Shown: positions 15,513-24,030, counted from the first letter of the stretch. The stretch: DNA of 33,695 bases from Gemmatimonadota bacterium (GCA_016182795.1 JACPFW010000007.1:1-33695); one strand, 5' to 3'. The notes: a model not told the origin generated them from the letters alone. A program made the numbers and translations.

Positions 15513-17378
15513 CTAGCGCAGACCCACGCGGCGCCGCATCCACCACTCGGCGCACAGCATCGCCAGCACCAGCGCGAACCACCACCAGCCGTCGCGCAGG
15601 CTCGGGCGCGCCCCGACGGCGGGTGTGCCGCCCGTGGCGACGCGCGACACGATCGGCCGCCGCGGCACCCACTCGGCCGACGGATTCACGGCGATCACTG
15701 CGCTCCCTCCCGCGACGCTGGCGCGCCAGACTCCGGCCACGAGCGGCGGCGACGAGGTCAGGCTCGCCGCGTCGCTGAAGCGCAGCGTCACGCTGGTGAT
15801 GGCCGTGTCGCCATCGCGCCGCAGGCGCACGGCGACCACGGAGTCACGCGCCGAGCCGCGCCGCCACGAGATCGGCTCGCCCTCGCGCACCCACGGCGAT
15901 GCCGCAAACGCGGCGCGTTCGTCGGCACCGCCCTCGGCGAGCCAATCGAAGACACCGCCCCACAGCGCGGCGAAGGCGTCGGCCGAGCGGCCGCCGCGGA
16001 ACTTCCACCGCCAGAGGCCGCGCACGGGGAGCACGGCAACGCGCCGCGGCGAGTCATAGCCGGCCACCACCACGCGCTCGTCGAAGCGACGCCCGCGCCG
16101 CGCGCCGAGTGCAATCCACGACGTCCCTATGGGGGCGGTCCCGACGGCGATCGGCGGCAGGGAGTCCCAGGCGACGCCGGTGAGTGCCGGCGCGAGCGGC
16201 GACGCGCCCGCCGGCTCCGTGAAGTACTCCCCGTCGTCGTCGCGCGGCGGCACCACGAGGGCAAGCGCGCCGCGGGTGAGCGTGCGCGGCGGGCCGAAGA
16301 GCGCGGTGTCGCCCTGCAACACGGCAATCGGCGCGCGCGCAAGCGCATCGCGAACTGTTGGTTCGTCCACCCGACTCAGCGTCCCTTCATCGCGCCATTG
16401 TCCGGGCGCGACGCGTACGTAGCCGCGCACGCCGAAGCCCAGCGCGCCGCGCATCAGGTCGAGCGCAAAGCGCGCGTCCTGGTCGGGCGACGTCGAGGCG
16501 AAGACGGCGGACGGGCCGCTGCGCACTTCAACCGCGGTGGTGAGTGTGTCGTTGCGATGCTCCACATCGCCCGCCGCCGTCACGGCGACGCGCAGGATCA
16601 ATGCGTCGCGCCGGTCCGGCACCTTAATGCGCCCTCGCCACTCACGCTCGTTCCATGGCTCGAGCGCGCCGAGCGCGGCGGCGGCGAGCGCGGCACCGTC
16701 GGCGGAGCGCACGGCGATGGACGCGGCCGGTACGCGTGCCCCTCCGCTGACCACCAGCGCCCGCACTTCGATGGAATCGCCAGGCGCGGCGCCCAACGGC
16801 AGGTCGAGCGAGCGAACGGCTACGTCAACCGCGTCCGGCGCAGGGAGCACCTCAACCGTCGAACCCGCCGGCAGGGCGTCGAGCGCCTCCGGGTCATCGA
16901 GCTGGCCGTCGGTGATGACGTGCAATGGGCGGCCCAGTGCGGCGGAGCGGTCGACGGCCGGTCCCACGCGCGACGCCGCGTCGCTGGGAGTCGAAGGCAC
17001 GCCGCCGGCACTCAGTGAGTCGCCAAAGAGCTGCAGGTCGCCGCCAGTCGATTTGGCACGTGCGGCGGCCTCGGTGAAGCGCGCCGAGTTCCCCTGCCGC
17101 CAGCTCGCCGACGCGTCGAGCGCGGTGAGCGGGCGCGCCTGCACCCGTGCGCCGAGCGGCGCGTCGAGCAGGAGCGCGACGGTGAGGGCGACGGCGACGG
17201 CACGCAGGGCCGCCAGGCCGCGGCGATAGCCGTCGGACGGCAGACGCCAGCCATAGAGCCAGAGCGCGGCGGCGGCGCCGACGGCGAGGGAGATGATCCA
17301 CAGAAGCACGGTTGATAAACGTAGTGCGGGGGTGAAGTGCTCAGGAGGAGGGGAGACGCTGCCGATGAGGCTGGGCAC
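15513..17378 (-). CDS. Large membrane-anchored protein of unknown function
   Basis: This 621-residue protein is not recognised with confidence. Two hydrophobic helices lie at the N-terminus (about residues 24-43 and 55-72). A long extracytoplasmic Ala/Arg/Asp-rich region follows, and a C-terminal helix (WWWFALVLAMLCAEWWMRR) ends the chain. This outline resembles BatA/BatB-neighbourhood membrane proteins with vWA- or glutamine-amidotransferase-like domains: a short VITDGQLDDP segment recalls a vWA-like strand. No MoxR or DUF58 partner is present, so the resemblance is only structural. The start is uncertain: GTG 17378 gives the longest form, while GTG 17309 would begin directly at the first helix; neither has a clear ribosome binding site. 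It is divergent from the small-gene run to the right. Confidence 0.75.
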   Translation of the reverse strand: MPSLIGSVSPPPEHFTPALRLSTVLLWIISLAVGAAAALWLYGWRLPSDGYRRGLAALRAVAVALTVALLLDAPLGARVQARPLTALDASASWRQGNSARFTEAAARAKSTGGDLQLFGDSLSAGGVPSTPSDAASRVGPAVDRSAALGRPLHVITDGQLDDPEALDALPAGSTVEVLPAPDAVDVAVRSLDLPLGAAPGDSIEVRALVVSGGARVPAASIAVRSADGAALAAAALGALEPWNEREWRGRIKVPDRRDALILRVAVTAAGDVEHRNDTLTTAVEVRSGPSAVFASTSPDQDARFALDLMRGALGFGVRGYVRVAPGQWRDEGTLSRVDEPTVRDALARAPIAVLQGDTALFGPPRTLTRGALALVVPPRDDDGEYFTEPAGASPLAPALTGVAWDSLPPIAVGTAPIGTSWIALGARRGRRFDERVVVAGYDSPRRVAVLPVRGLWRWKFRGGRSADAFAALWGGVFDWLAEGGADERAAFAASPWVREGEPISWRRGSARDSVVAVRLRRDGDTAITSVTLRFSDAASLTSSPPLVAGVWRASVAGGSAVIAVNPSAEWVPRRPIVSRVATGGTPAVGARPSLRDGWWWFALVLAMLCAEWWMRRRVGLR

Positions 17379-17529
17379 CCTTCGTACTGGCGCAGCGTCC
17401 CTGGATGTAGCACTCTTGGGTGACGTGGCGTGTTAGGCAGAGCGAGCATCCTGCCCTACTACGTGTCACGCTCAACTCCGATGCTGACTCATCACCGCTC
17501 GACGGTTACACCTCCGCACAAATCACGCC

Positions 17530-18102
17530 ATGGGCTACCTCGACGCCACCACCACCGGCATCTATCGGTATTCGCGAGACGGAGCCAGAGTCTTTAGGTT
17601 CGGGCTCCTTTGGCGTCGGTACGTCGTGCCCGACGCGGCCACGACGCTCCTTGAACGACGCCTGCGCGGATATCACGCCCTGTCGTTCGCTCTCCTCATG
17701 GCCGCGGCCTTCATCTCTGACGCGGCCGATCTCCGCTGGCCGTGGCCGCTCCTAGTCGTCTCGCTCCTGGCGCTGACCATCGGCCCAGTCTGGGTGGTCC
17801 GGGGGCTGCAACGCGCGCATCTGACCGCCGCGGATCTCGTGCCCGTGGATCGCCGCGTTCGCGCGACGGCGCGCGCTCGCGCCCTTGGCGCGCCCACTCT
17901 CGTCGTCTCCACGTTTCTGGCGCTCTGCTTAGGCTCGTTCGGCGCGTACACGGGTGTTACCGATCATCTCTTGGATGGGTGGGTGCTCGCCGTGCTGATG
18001 TTCGCCGGCGCCGCGTACCAGCTCTGGGCATTGACGCTTCTGCGCGCTCCGGACGGGACCGAGACAGATGCTTCTCTTGGGCAAGACTCCTTCCTCATGT
18101 GA
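17530..18102 (+). CDS. Hypothetical four-helix membrane protein
   Basis: I do not recognise this 190-residue protein. A soluble N-terminal ~48 residues with several aromatic and basic residues (IYRYSRDGARVFRFGLLWRR) leads into about four hydrophobic segments near 49-64, 72-91, 120-141 and 150-172. The tail is acidic. The next gene starts 6 bp after the stop, so the two are probably co-transcribed. The 151 bp upstream hold no recognisable feature except a GTTAGGC heptamer at 17432. Function unknown. Confidence 0.68.
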   Translation: MGYLDATTTGIYRYSRDGARVFRFGLLWRRYVVPDAATTLLERRLRGYHALSFALLMAAAFISDAADLRWPWPLLVVSLLALTIGPVWVVRGLQRAHLTAADLVPVDRRVRATARARALGAPTLVVSTFLALCLGSFGAYTGVTDHLLDGWVLAVLMFAGAAYQLWALTLLRAPDGTETDASLGQDSFLM

Positions 18103-18108
18103 GTACTG

Positions 18109-18537
18109 ATGTCGCCCTCGGACTTCCTCGTCGCTAGTCGCCAAACGGAATCACGCGACCTAGCGGAGCACCGCGCTCCGAAGTCGCGCGCGCTCTCGAC
18201 GATCGCCGGCTACTTCAATGTGGTCGCCGTTCTGAACGGCGTGTCGTGGCTCGCGTTCCTGGCCGTTGTGTACGCCAGTCCCAAGCAGTTCGCACGACTT
18301 CTGCCGTTCCTGCCCTGGCGGACGGTCGGAATGATCGCAACGGTGGCGATGCAGCTCCGTGTGGGGCAGCTCCTGCATCGCCGCAGCCGCGAGGGCGGCG
18401 TCTGGGCGATCGCGGCGCTGCTGCCGAGCCTCATTAACGGATTCCGACACCAGTCGACACCTGTCAGCAACTACTACATGGCCATCTCTCTCGTCGGCAT
18501 CGGGCTGGTCGCACTGGTGTGGAAGGAACTGGAGTAG
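18109..18537 (+). CDS. Hypothetical small membrane protein
   Basis: This 142-residue protein is unrecognised. After ~30 polar residues it has about four hydrophobic segments (around 31-53, 66-84, 96-110 and 122-138), the second linked to the third by a basic loop (LLHRRSREGG). It lies 6 bp after the preceding membrane protein gene and 18 bp before the next, suggesting one transcript. Confidence 0.72.
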   Translation: MSPSDFLVASRQTESRDLAEHRAPKSRALSTIAGYFNVVAVLNGVSWLAFLAVVYASPKQFARLLPFLPWRTVGMIATVAMQLRVGQLLHRRSREGGVWAIAALLPSLINGFRHQSTPVSNYYMAISLVGIGLVALVWKELE

Positions 18538-18555
18538 CCGCCGCCTAACGAGCCG

Positions 18556-18876
18556 ATGAACATGACTGAGCTTGAGATCCGACCCTCATACAGACCCTTC
18601 CTGATCGTGACGCAGATCGCGATTATGACGATTGCGACCGCTCGCTTCTTGTGGCTCCTGCCTTCTTGGCTTCGCGGTGTGCCGCCGGCCTTTCCAGGGC
18701 AGTACGAGGGACGGCTGTACTTTGCCGTGAACATACTCGGCCTGGGCGGAGCAACGCTGCTCGCAGCATGCGGTAGAGCCACGACGACGCGTGGCCGATT
18801 AGCCTATCGGAGCCTGCTCTCCCTAGCTATCGCCGCGCTCATCTGGCAGATGGCCGCCGACTACTGGGCCGGATGA
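18556..18876 (+). CDS. Hypothetical small membrane protein
   Basis: The 106-residue protein has three hydrophobic stretches (about 15-36, 54-72 and 84-102), with a Pro/Gly-rich loop (GVPPAFPGQYEG) between the first two. No family is recognised. An alternative ATG lies two codons downstream. It follows the preceding gene after 18 bp; 67 bp of unremarkable sequence follow before the next gene. Confidence 0.68.
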   Translation: MNMTELEIRPSYRPFLIVTQIAIMTIATARFLWLLPSWLRGVPPAFPGQYEGRLYFAVNILGLGGATLLAACGRATTTRGRLAYRSLLSLAIAALIWQMAADYWAG

Positions 18877-18943
18877 GGCTCATAGCCGTGACTATGCTGC
18901 GGTACCTCACCGTTCGCCGGGTTACTTTCGGCAATTCGACACC

Positions 18944-19384
18944 ATGATGCGAAATCGTTATGGACGGGAGGCTCGCGCGCTCGTCGCAGGCGTCATCCTC
19001 GCTGGCCTTGCCATCGTGCAGGGCTGCGAGCCAACCGCTCCCGACCGCAGCCGCAACTTCATCGTGCGGGTCGACAGTATCGTTGCGCCGGCTACAACCG
19101 CGCCGACCGATACCGTCATCGTGTGGTTCTTCGGGTATGTCGGCAACAATGGCTGCTCGTCGGTCGAGCGCGTCGACAGGTATCAGACATCCACCGAGCT
19201 GCGGGTGACGTTTCGCGGCAAATTCGACGGCCGCCCCGATATCGTGTGTACCCAGGCGCCCGTGAGCCTCCACCATCCGGAGGTCGTGCTTCCGCCGCGT
19301 AGTGTTCCGTTCAGAATCGTCGTGCTGCAGCCGGATGGTTCGGAACTCCAGCGTGTGCTCGGCGCGGCTTCCACCTCGCGGTAG
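18944..19384 (+). CDS. Small exported lipoprotein, unknown function
   Basis: The 146-residue protein has a basic N-terminus, a hydrophobic stretch and a lipobox-like IVQGC, so Cys28 is probably lipidated. The mature part is predicted beta-rich, with FFGYVGNNGCSSVERV in the middle and two further cysteines that could form a disulfide. I do not recognise a named domain. The next gene starts 2 bp after the stop (TAG-CG-ATG), implying tight coupling. An adjacent second ATG at 18947 is equally possible as start. Confidence 0.74.
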   Translation: MMRNRYGREARALVAGVILAGLAIVQGCEPTAPDRSRNFIVRVDSIVAPATTAPTDTVIVWFFGYVGNNGCSSVERVDRYQTSTELRVTFRGKFDGRPDIVCTQAPVSLHHPEVVLPPRSVPFRIVVLQPDGSELQRVLGAASTSR

Positions 19385-19386
19385 CG

Positions 19387-19686
19387 ATGACCATCGGCGA
19401 CCAGCCTGTCAGACCGATTCTCCGGGAGAACGCGAGTGCCTCTGCGCTCCGCCAAGCGCACCGCGAGACCGCGGTACGCCACGCGTCGCTGAGCGCGCTG
19501 CTGCCGGGGCTCGGTCAATGCGCGCAGGGGCGGTACGTCGATGCCGCTTTACAGTTCGGCACCGTCGTAGCGTACGTTGGAGGCGTCTTCTTCGGCCTCG
19601 GCGGTGGGAGGGCGCTCCTCTTAGCGTTGCTCTGGAATGCGTGGTCGGTCGTCGACGCCTTCCGCCATGAGGACGCTCAGCCGTGA
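19387..19686 (+). CDS. Small membrane protein with SALLPGLGQ motif (DUF5683/TM2-like)
   Basis: The 99-residue protein contains LSALLPGLGQCAQGRY, the motif that opens small two-helix membrane proteins of the TM2/DUF5683 type, then two hydrophobic segments (about 55-74 and 76-90). The N-terminal 30 residues are polar. It starts 2 bp after the preceding lipoprotein gene, so both are likely made from one mRNA. Role unknown; such proteins are often found beside envelope-associated genes. Confidence 0.74.
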   Translation: MTIGDQPVRPILRENASASALRQAHRETAVRHASLSALLPGLGQCAQGRYVDAALQFGTVVAYVGGVFFGLGGGRALLLALLWNAWSVVDAFRHEDAQP

Positions 19687-19880
19687 CGAGCAGCGCATCG
19701 CGTCAGCGTCGCAAGAGGAGGCCCTCTTGAACCCCACGTGTATCGAGTGGTTCTCGTTGCGTCGGCTGGCAGACTTCCCCAACACGGAGCAGAGGTGAGC
19801 AAGTTCTTCACGGCAATTCGGATCGAGTGGTTCTTGGCGGATCCGGAAGAGATCGGCTAGCACCTCCCTACCCGCCGCGC
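19687..19880 (+). other. Gap with two overlapping micro-ORFs sharing IEWF
   Basis: No ordinary gene lies here. A 23-codon frame starts at TTG 19727, 6 nt after a GAGGAG, and ends at TGA 19796-19798. A 21-codon frame starts at GTG 19795 with GGAG upstream, overlapping the first as GTGA, and ends at TAG 19858-19860. Both predicted peptides contain IEWF, encoded by a 13-bp direct repeat (ATCGAGTGGTTCT at 19742 and 19822). This could be a real micropeptide pair or a remnant of a duplicated gene; coding status is unproven. Confidence 0.2.
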
Positions 19881-20282
19881 ATGAACCCTCGGTCTGCGAT
19901 CCGTGTCGTGATAGCGCTGCTCGTGTTCGAGGCAGTCGCGCCAGCGCTCGTGGCTCACGCATTCGTGCCCGACCCGAAAGCAACGGTGCGGGCGCTCGCC
20001 CTACTCCCGCTCGCTCAGGCAGTCGGGCTGTGGGCTGGTCGCCGTCTTGCGTACGTCCTTACCAGAGCCCTCGCCGGCCTGCAGATCGTCGTCGCGGGCG
20101 GCATCGTGATCCTAGCGCTGGCGACGCCGAGTGCGCCGTTCTTCTTGCTCGACGCAACCCACGTGATTCCGCGCATCGCCGGTCTTACCATGATGGGCCT
20201 GCTCGTCGCGACCGGCTGGTGGCAATGGCGTTTGCTCGGCCGCCGGGAAGTCACGGCGCTCTTCGCGGATGTCCGCTGGTAG
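19881..20282 (+). CDS. Hypothetical four-helix membrane protein
   Basis: The 133-residue protein has four hydrophobic segments (about 7-27, 36-54, 65-83 and 96-115) and a short basic C-terminal part (RLLGRREVTALFADVRW). No family recognised. I use ATG 19881, directly before the first helix; a longer frame from 19827 would overlap the micro-ORF region and adds no recognisable sequence. A 143-bp gap without clear features follows. Confidence 0.68.
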   Translation: MNPRSAIRVVIALLVFEAVAPALVAHAFVPDPKATVRALALLPLAQAVGLWAGRRLAYVLTRALAGLQIVVAGGIVILALATPSAPFFLLDATHVIPRIAGLTMMGLLVATGWWQWRLLGRREVTALFADVRW

Positions 20283-20425
20283 TGGTCGGTCACGGCCTTG
20301 TAGCGACGGCTACACGACCGCATTCTAGACGTCGGCTCGGGCGACGCACGCGCGTCGCGATGCCTAGTTCGTCACCTGAAGCTAACGCTGACTGGAGCCA
20401 CGCATCACCCTCACGGAGCCCCCCC

Positions 20426-20887
20426 ATGAACAAAGTGACGCCGTTCCTGATGTTCAACGACCAACTCGAAGCGGCGATCGAGTTCTACACCGCGACGTTT
20501 CCGAACTCCGAAGTACGCAGCGTCGCCCGCACGGGCAAGGACGGTCCCGTCTGCTCCGCCGAGTTCGTCGTTGGTGGGCAACTCTTTCTGGGTTACAACG
20601 GCGGTCCGTATTTCAGTTTCTCCGAGGGCGTCTCGCTCTACGTGGACTGCGCGGACCAGGCCGAAGTGGATCTGTACTGGGACAGGCTGGTGAACGCCGG
20701 CGCGACCCCCTCGCAGTGCGGTTGGATCAAGGACCCATTCGGTCTCACCTGGCAGATCGTCCCGAGACGGTTCACTGAGATGATCGGGGATAGGGACCCC
20801 AAGAAGGTGAAGGCCGTGATGGATGCCATGATGACCATGGTGAAGCTCGACGTGGCCGGACTCGAGCAGGCCTACAACGACGCCTAA
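20426..20887 (+). CDS. VOC-superfamily protein, PhnB-like
   Basis: The 153-residue protein has the two beta-alpha-beta-beta-beta halves of the vicinal oxygen chelate fold. It opens with NKVTPFLMFNDQLEAAIEFY and closes the domain with CGWIKDPFGLTWQIVP, the hallmark of PhnB-like proteins (sometimes mislabelled 3-demethylubiquinone methyltransferase). Such proteins frequently occur with ArsR and SRPBCC genes; a pair of these lies 3.6 kb away (24031-24892), which may be chance. GGAG sits 8 nt before the ATG at 20426. Catalytic activity is unknown, as most PhnB-like members lack a defined reaction. Confidence 0.92.
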   Translation: MNKVTPFLMFNDQLEAAIEFYTATFPNSEVRSVARTGKDGPVCSAEFVVGGQLFLGYNGGPYFSFSEGVSLYVDCADQAEVDLYWDRLVNAGATPSQCGWIKDPFGLTWQIVPRRFTEMIGDRDPKKVKAVMDAMMTMVKLDVAGLEQAYNDA

Positions 20888-20910
20888 GCTGCACGTGCGG
20901 CGGGGCGGCG

Positions 20911-21576
20911 CTATCGCCAGCTGACTAGCTGATCGGCGAACTCGCGGCTGGTCGTCTTGTGATAACGCTTGATGCCCATGCCGCGCTCGTCGTACCACCA
21001 GATCGTGAACACGCCGGCGCTGCCCAGCGGCTCCTCACGGACCCGATGCGCGTTCACGGTGCGCCCCGCCAGCGTCAGCTCTTCTGTTCCCTCGTAGATG
21101 AATCGGATCTGGTACGTCGCGATAACGTTCTGGGCGAGGAAGGTGACCAGCACCGTGTCGCCAATCTCCGGCTGCACGCGCCAGAACCAGAGCAGCGTGG
21201 GATTTCTGAAATCCGATGCCGGCCGACCCGTGCGGTTGATGGCGTCGTTGATGTGCTGCTCCGCGCCGGTCGCGCTGAAGCGCGTTTCGTACCGATTCCA
21301 GCGCTCGGCCCAGAATCCCTCCTGCGTGAATGTGATCGGCGTGCCATCGCGCGAGTACTCGCGCTGGTCAAAGAACACCGACCCGTCGGGCTGCACCGCC
21401 CGATTGAGAATCAGGACCCTGCCGTCTGTCACAATGCGCTGATTGAGGGCGAGGTTCACGCCTTGCGGCGAGGGCAGAACCGGAGTGAGTGTGCGGGATT
21501 CCATGGACAACCCCTGGGCCGTCGCGGCAAGCGGGAGGAGGAGCGCGGCCAGCGCGCGGCAAATGGGCATGGACAT
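20911..21576 (-). CDS. Exported protein of unknown function
   Basis: The 221-residue protein has a signal peptide (AALLLPLAATAQG). The mature part is predicted beta-rich, with alternating hydrophobic residues and many aromatics (TLLWFWRVQPEIGD, FTIWWYDERG). The pattern TYQIRF-YEGTEELTLAGRTVNAHRV resembles DUF3108-type lipocalin-like secreted proteins, but I cannot assign the family firmly. Start ATG 21576 (MSMPIC) is preceded by GGGG; an alternative ATG lies two codons later. It is convergent with the VOC gene, 23 bp between stops, and divergent from the gene at 21721. Confidence 0.75.
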   Translation of the reverse strand: MSMPICRALAALLLPLAATAQGLSMESRTLTPVLPSPQGVNLALNQRIVTDGRVLILNRAVQPDGSVFFDQREYSRDGTPITFTQEGFWAERWNRYETRFSATGAEQHINDAINRTGRPASDFRNPTLLWFWRVQPEIGDTVLVTFLAQNVIATYQIRFIYEGTEELTLAGRTVNAHRVREEPLGSAGVFTIWWYDERGMGIKRYHKTTSREFADQLVSWR

Positions 21577-21678
21577 GCCCCGTAGACAGCACACACCCGC
21601 GAAGGGTTGCGCGAGGAGAGCACTGCAGGGGCGACACCTGGACGCCATCGGGCAGCGGGTTGCGCCAAGAGCAGCGAG

Positions 21679-21692
21679 GCCGTAAATACGGC
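21679..21692. promoter_or_regulatory. Short inverted repeat in a divergent promoter region
   Basis: GCCGTA-AA-TACGGC is a perfect 6-bp inverted repeat 28 bp before the ATG at 21721, inside the 144-bp divergent gap. It could be an operator or a leader hairpin; there is no independent support. Confidence 0.22.
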
Positions 21693-21720
21693 TCCTTCAC
21701 TGTCCCCCCGAGGCTGTCCA

Positions 21721-22185
21721 ATGCGTTCTGTCGTCTTCTCGTTGCTGCTGTTCAGCGCTGTGCCACTCGCCGCCCAGAATCCCCAAGCGTTCCGACGCGG
21801 CGGCGGGGGGAATGCCGAGAACCCACCCGCGGTGTTCCAGAGCTGGAACGCGGCGAAGTCCGCCAACGAGACAGCGCAGAACAAGTACCGCGTCGCGCGG
21901 TCATCTTACCATAACGCCAAGCGGGCCTACGACGATCTGAACGACTCTGGCGGCGAAAGCACAGACAAGGCGTCCAAGCTCGATGAACTGCGCCGCAGGA
22001 AGGACGATGCCTCCCGCACGGCCAACGACTTCCGTATGGCCTACCGTTCCAAGGCGCAAGGGGCGGTGAACTTCGCCGCCAACGAGGCGAAGACTGCCAC
22101 TACCGACGCCGACAAGAAGACCGCCGCCCTGCACAAGTCGGACGCCCAGCGGTGGCTGGACGAAGCGAACAACGGGATGGGATAG
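21721..22185 (+). CDS. Small exported helical protein, unknown function
   Basis: The 154-residue protein has a signal peptide cleaved near LAAQ. A Gly-rich segment (FRRGGGGN) follows, then ~100 residues that are strongly helical and charged (Ala/Lys/Asp-rich, with ASKLDELRRRKDDASRTAND), probably an antiparallel coiled coil. No cysteines are present in the mature part. It lies 55 bp upstream of the exported pentapeptide-repeat gene in the same direction and may share its transcript. Function not recognised. Confidence 0.74.
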   Translation: MRSVVFSLLLFSAVPLAAQNPQAFRRGGGGNAENPPAVFQSWNAAKSANETAQNKYRVARSSYHNAKRAYDDLNDSGGESTDKASKLDELRRRKDDASRTANDFRMAYRSKAQGAVNFAANEAKTATTDADKKTAALHKSDAQRWLDEANNGMG

Positions 22186-22240
22186 GTCGCGACACCAACT
22201 GTTCCCCACATCCCCTCCATCACCGAGAGCCCGCCCCCCC

Positions 22241-23932
22241 ATGCGCTCCCTCCCCTGCGTCGCGCTGGTGCTCGCCAGCGCGCTGGTCACGACCGCTTTG
22301 GCCCAGTCGCCGAGCACGGTCCCCGTTATCAATGGATGTCGGCTGGAGCCGCGTTCAACCACCTGTCGCAACGTGAACCTCACCGGGGCCACGCTGCCGA
22401 AGTATGACCGAATGAGCGAACCGCCAGCGCTGAATCTGGACGGCATAGACTTCTCCGGCTCGGTGATGGACTCGGTGGGCTTCCTGCGCAACGCCTCGCT
22501 GGTGGGGACCATCCTGAACAGCACGAGCCTGCGCGGCGTGGACCTGTCGGGCGCCACGCTTACCAACACCAAATTCACCGACGCCGACCTCACCGGCGCC
22601 GTGCTCCCGTGCACGATGCGCAAGGTGGTGTTGACCCGCGCCACGCTGATGCGCATGCACGGGTGCGGGAACTCGGGCAAGAACCGGAGTGCGGCCGAAG
22701 AGTGGACCGAGGTGACGCTCACCTCCGCCACCATCGACAGTACGCTGAAGATGCCGAACCTGACACAGGTAACGATGGATCACGCGAACTTGACCGGTGT
22801 GAAGTTCAGCGAAGAGTCGGTGAACGACAGACTGTCGGCGGTCGGTGCCCAACTGACCAGGGCACGACTGCAGGGTAGCTTCAAACAGGCCATCCTGTCC
22901 AACGCCAACTTGTCGCAGGCGATCCTCAGCGCCGACCTGCGCGGGGCCGACCTCACCAACGCGACGCTGAAGGGAGCCGTACTCGGTTCGCCGCTCGACA
23001 GCTTGACCCTGGTGCGCGCCAACCTGTCGGGGGCGAAGGTCGACGGGCAGCTGACCATCCGGAACAGCGACCTGACCCAGGCCGTGCTCGACAATGTGTC
23101 GGTTCCACGGGGGCAGACGACCATCATCAACAGCACGCTGGCCGGCGTGTCACTGGCCTCGGCGCAGCTCGAAGGTGCGACGCTGCGTGGGGTGTCGCTG
23201 GTTGGGGCCAAGCTGGGACAGGCCAGGCTGTCCGATGCGCACCTGGATAGCGTAGACCTGTCCCGGGCCACGTTGAACCGCGGGGTGTTCGACCGTGGCC
23301 GATGGCGCCTGGTGACGTTGACCGGCGCCACCCTGACCGACGCCTCGTTGCTGAACATGTCCTGGGACAGCGTGTACGCCGTGAGTGTGGTGTTCGATGG
23401 CGTATCACTGAAAGGACTGTACACAAGTCGGTCGCAGCTGAACAAAGGGAGCTTCGTGGGAAGCACGCTGACGGGCGCGCGCTTCATAGGCACCACGTTG
23501 GACAATGGCGTCTTCACGCGGGCGAAGATGGACAGCGTGCAGTTGTGCGATCCGCATTCAGCGCGCCGCTATCAGTCGCTGTCGCTGAAGGGCGCGTCGC
23601 TCAAGGGAGCCATCGGTGGGGGGAGTTGCGGAACCGTCGCCTTCGAGGACGTCACCCTGGACGGCGCGGACCTGACGGGGGCGTCGTTCGATGACGTGCA
23701 GTTCACCAACGTGACGCTGGCGGGGACCAAGCTGGTGAATACGACCTTCCGCGGAGCCGCACTGGGAGCATTGGACTTCAGCACTGCCGTGCTGACCAAT
23801 ACCGATTTCTCCCATGCCGTGCTCAAGGGGGCGACGTTCCCGGCGACGATCACAGGGTTCCCGAAGTTCGACAACGCCACCTGGGTGGACGGGCGCAAAT
23901 GTTTGGGAATGTCGCTGGGCGTGTGCAAGTGA
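22241..23932 (+). CDS. Exported pentapeptide-repeat protein
   Basis: The 563-residue protein has a signal peptide ending near ALAQ. The mature chain is built almost wholly of A(N/D)LxX-type pentapeptides (for example ADLRGADLTNATLKGAVL), which fold as a right-handed quadrilateral beta-helix. Mature cysteines number eight, clustered at each end and in two loops, consistent with disulfides outside the cytoplasm. Most pentapeptide-repeat proteins with known roles (Qnr/MfpA-type gyrase mimics) are cytoplasmic, so that role does not fit. Dense Asn/Thr/Ser on the faces would allow ligand or surface binding. A strong hairpin follows. Start ATG 22241 is followed at once by the signal peptide; the ribosome binding site is weak. 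Confidence 0.9.
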   Translation: MRSLPCVALVLASALVTTALAQSPSTVPVINGCRLEPRSTTCRNVNLTGATLPKYDRMSEPPALNLDGIDFSGSVMDSVGFLRNASLVGTILNSTSLRGVDLSGATLTNTKFTDADLTGAVLPCTMRKVVLTRATLMRMHGCGNSGKNRSAAEEWTEVTLTSATIDSTLKMPNLTQVTMDHANLTGVKFSEESVNDRLSAVGAQLTRARLQGSFKQAILSNANLSQAILSADLRGADLTNATLKGAVLGSPLDSLTLVRANLSGAKVDGQLTIRNSDLTQAVLDNVSVPRGQTTIINSTLAGVSLASAQLEGATLRGVSLVGAKLGQARLSDAHLDSVDLSRATLNRGVFDRGRWRLVTLTGATLTDASLLNMSWDSVYAVSVVFDGVSLKGLYTSRSQLNKGSFVGSTLTGARFIGTTLDNGVFTRAKMDSVQLCDPHSARRYQSLSLKGASLKGAIGGGSCGTVAFEDVTLDGADLTGASFDDVQFTNVTLAGTKLVNTTFRGAALGALDFSTAVLTNTDFSHAVLKGATFPATITGFPKFDNATWVDGRKCLGMSLGVCK

Positions 23933-23963
23933 GGTTCTGGCGCCCGCACGACTGACGTGCTGA

Positions 23964-24005
23964 TGCCCGATAGTCCCGGCGAGTGGGCACCGGGACTATC
24001 AGGCA
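23964..24005. terminator. Bidirectional hairpin between convergent genes
   Basis: GATAGTCCCGG pairs perfectly with CCGGGACTATC across a 10-nt loop, and TGCC/GGCA extend the stem past one C-A mismatch. It lies between the stops of the pentapeptide gene (23932) and the SRPBCC gene (24031). No T-run follows, so it may act with a factor or as a 3' stabiliser. Confidence 0.5.
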
Positions 24006-24030
24006 ATCGACCGCGCCATCCGCGTCGCTG

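Noticed and set aside
17432..18549. GTTAGGC (17432) and GCCTAAC (18543) bracket two small genes like an integron cassette
   Set aside because: No complete attC with both core sites and a stem is present after 18543, and no integrase is seen. The next gene starts 7 bp after the heptamer, so chance 7-mers explain it.
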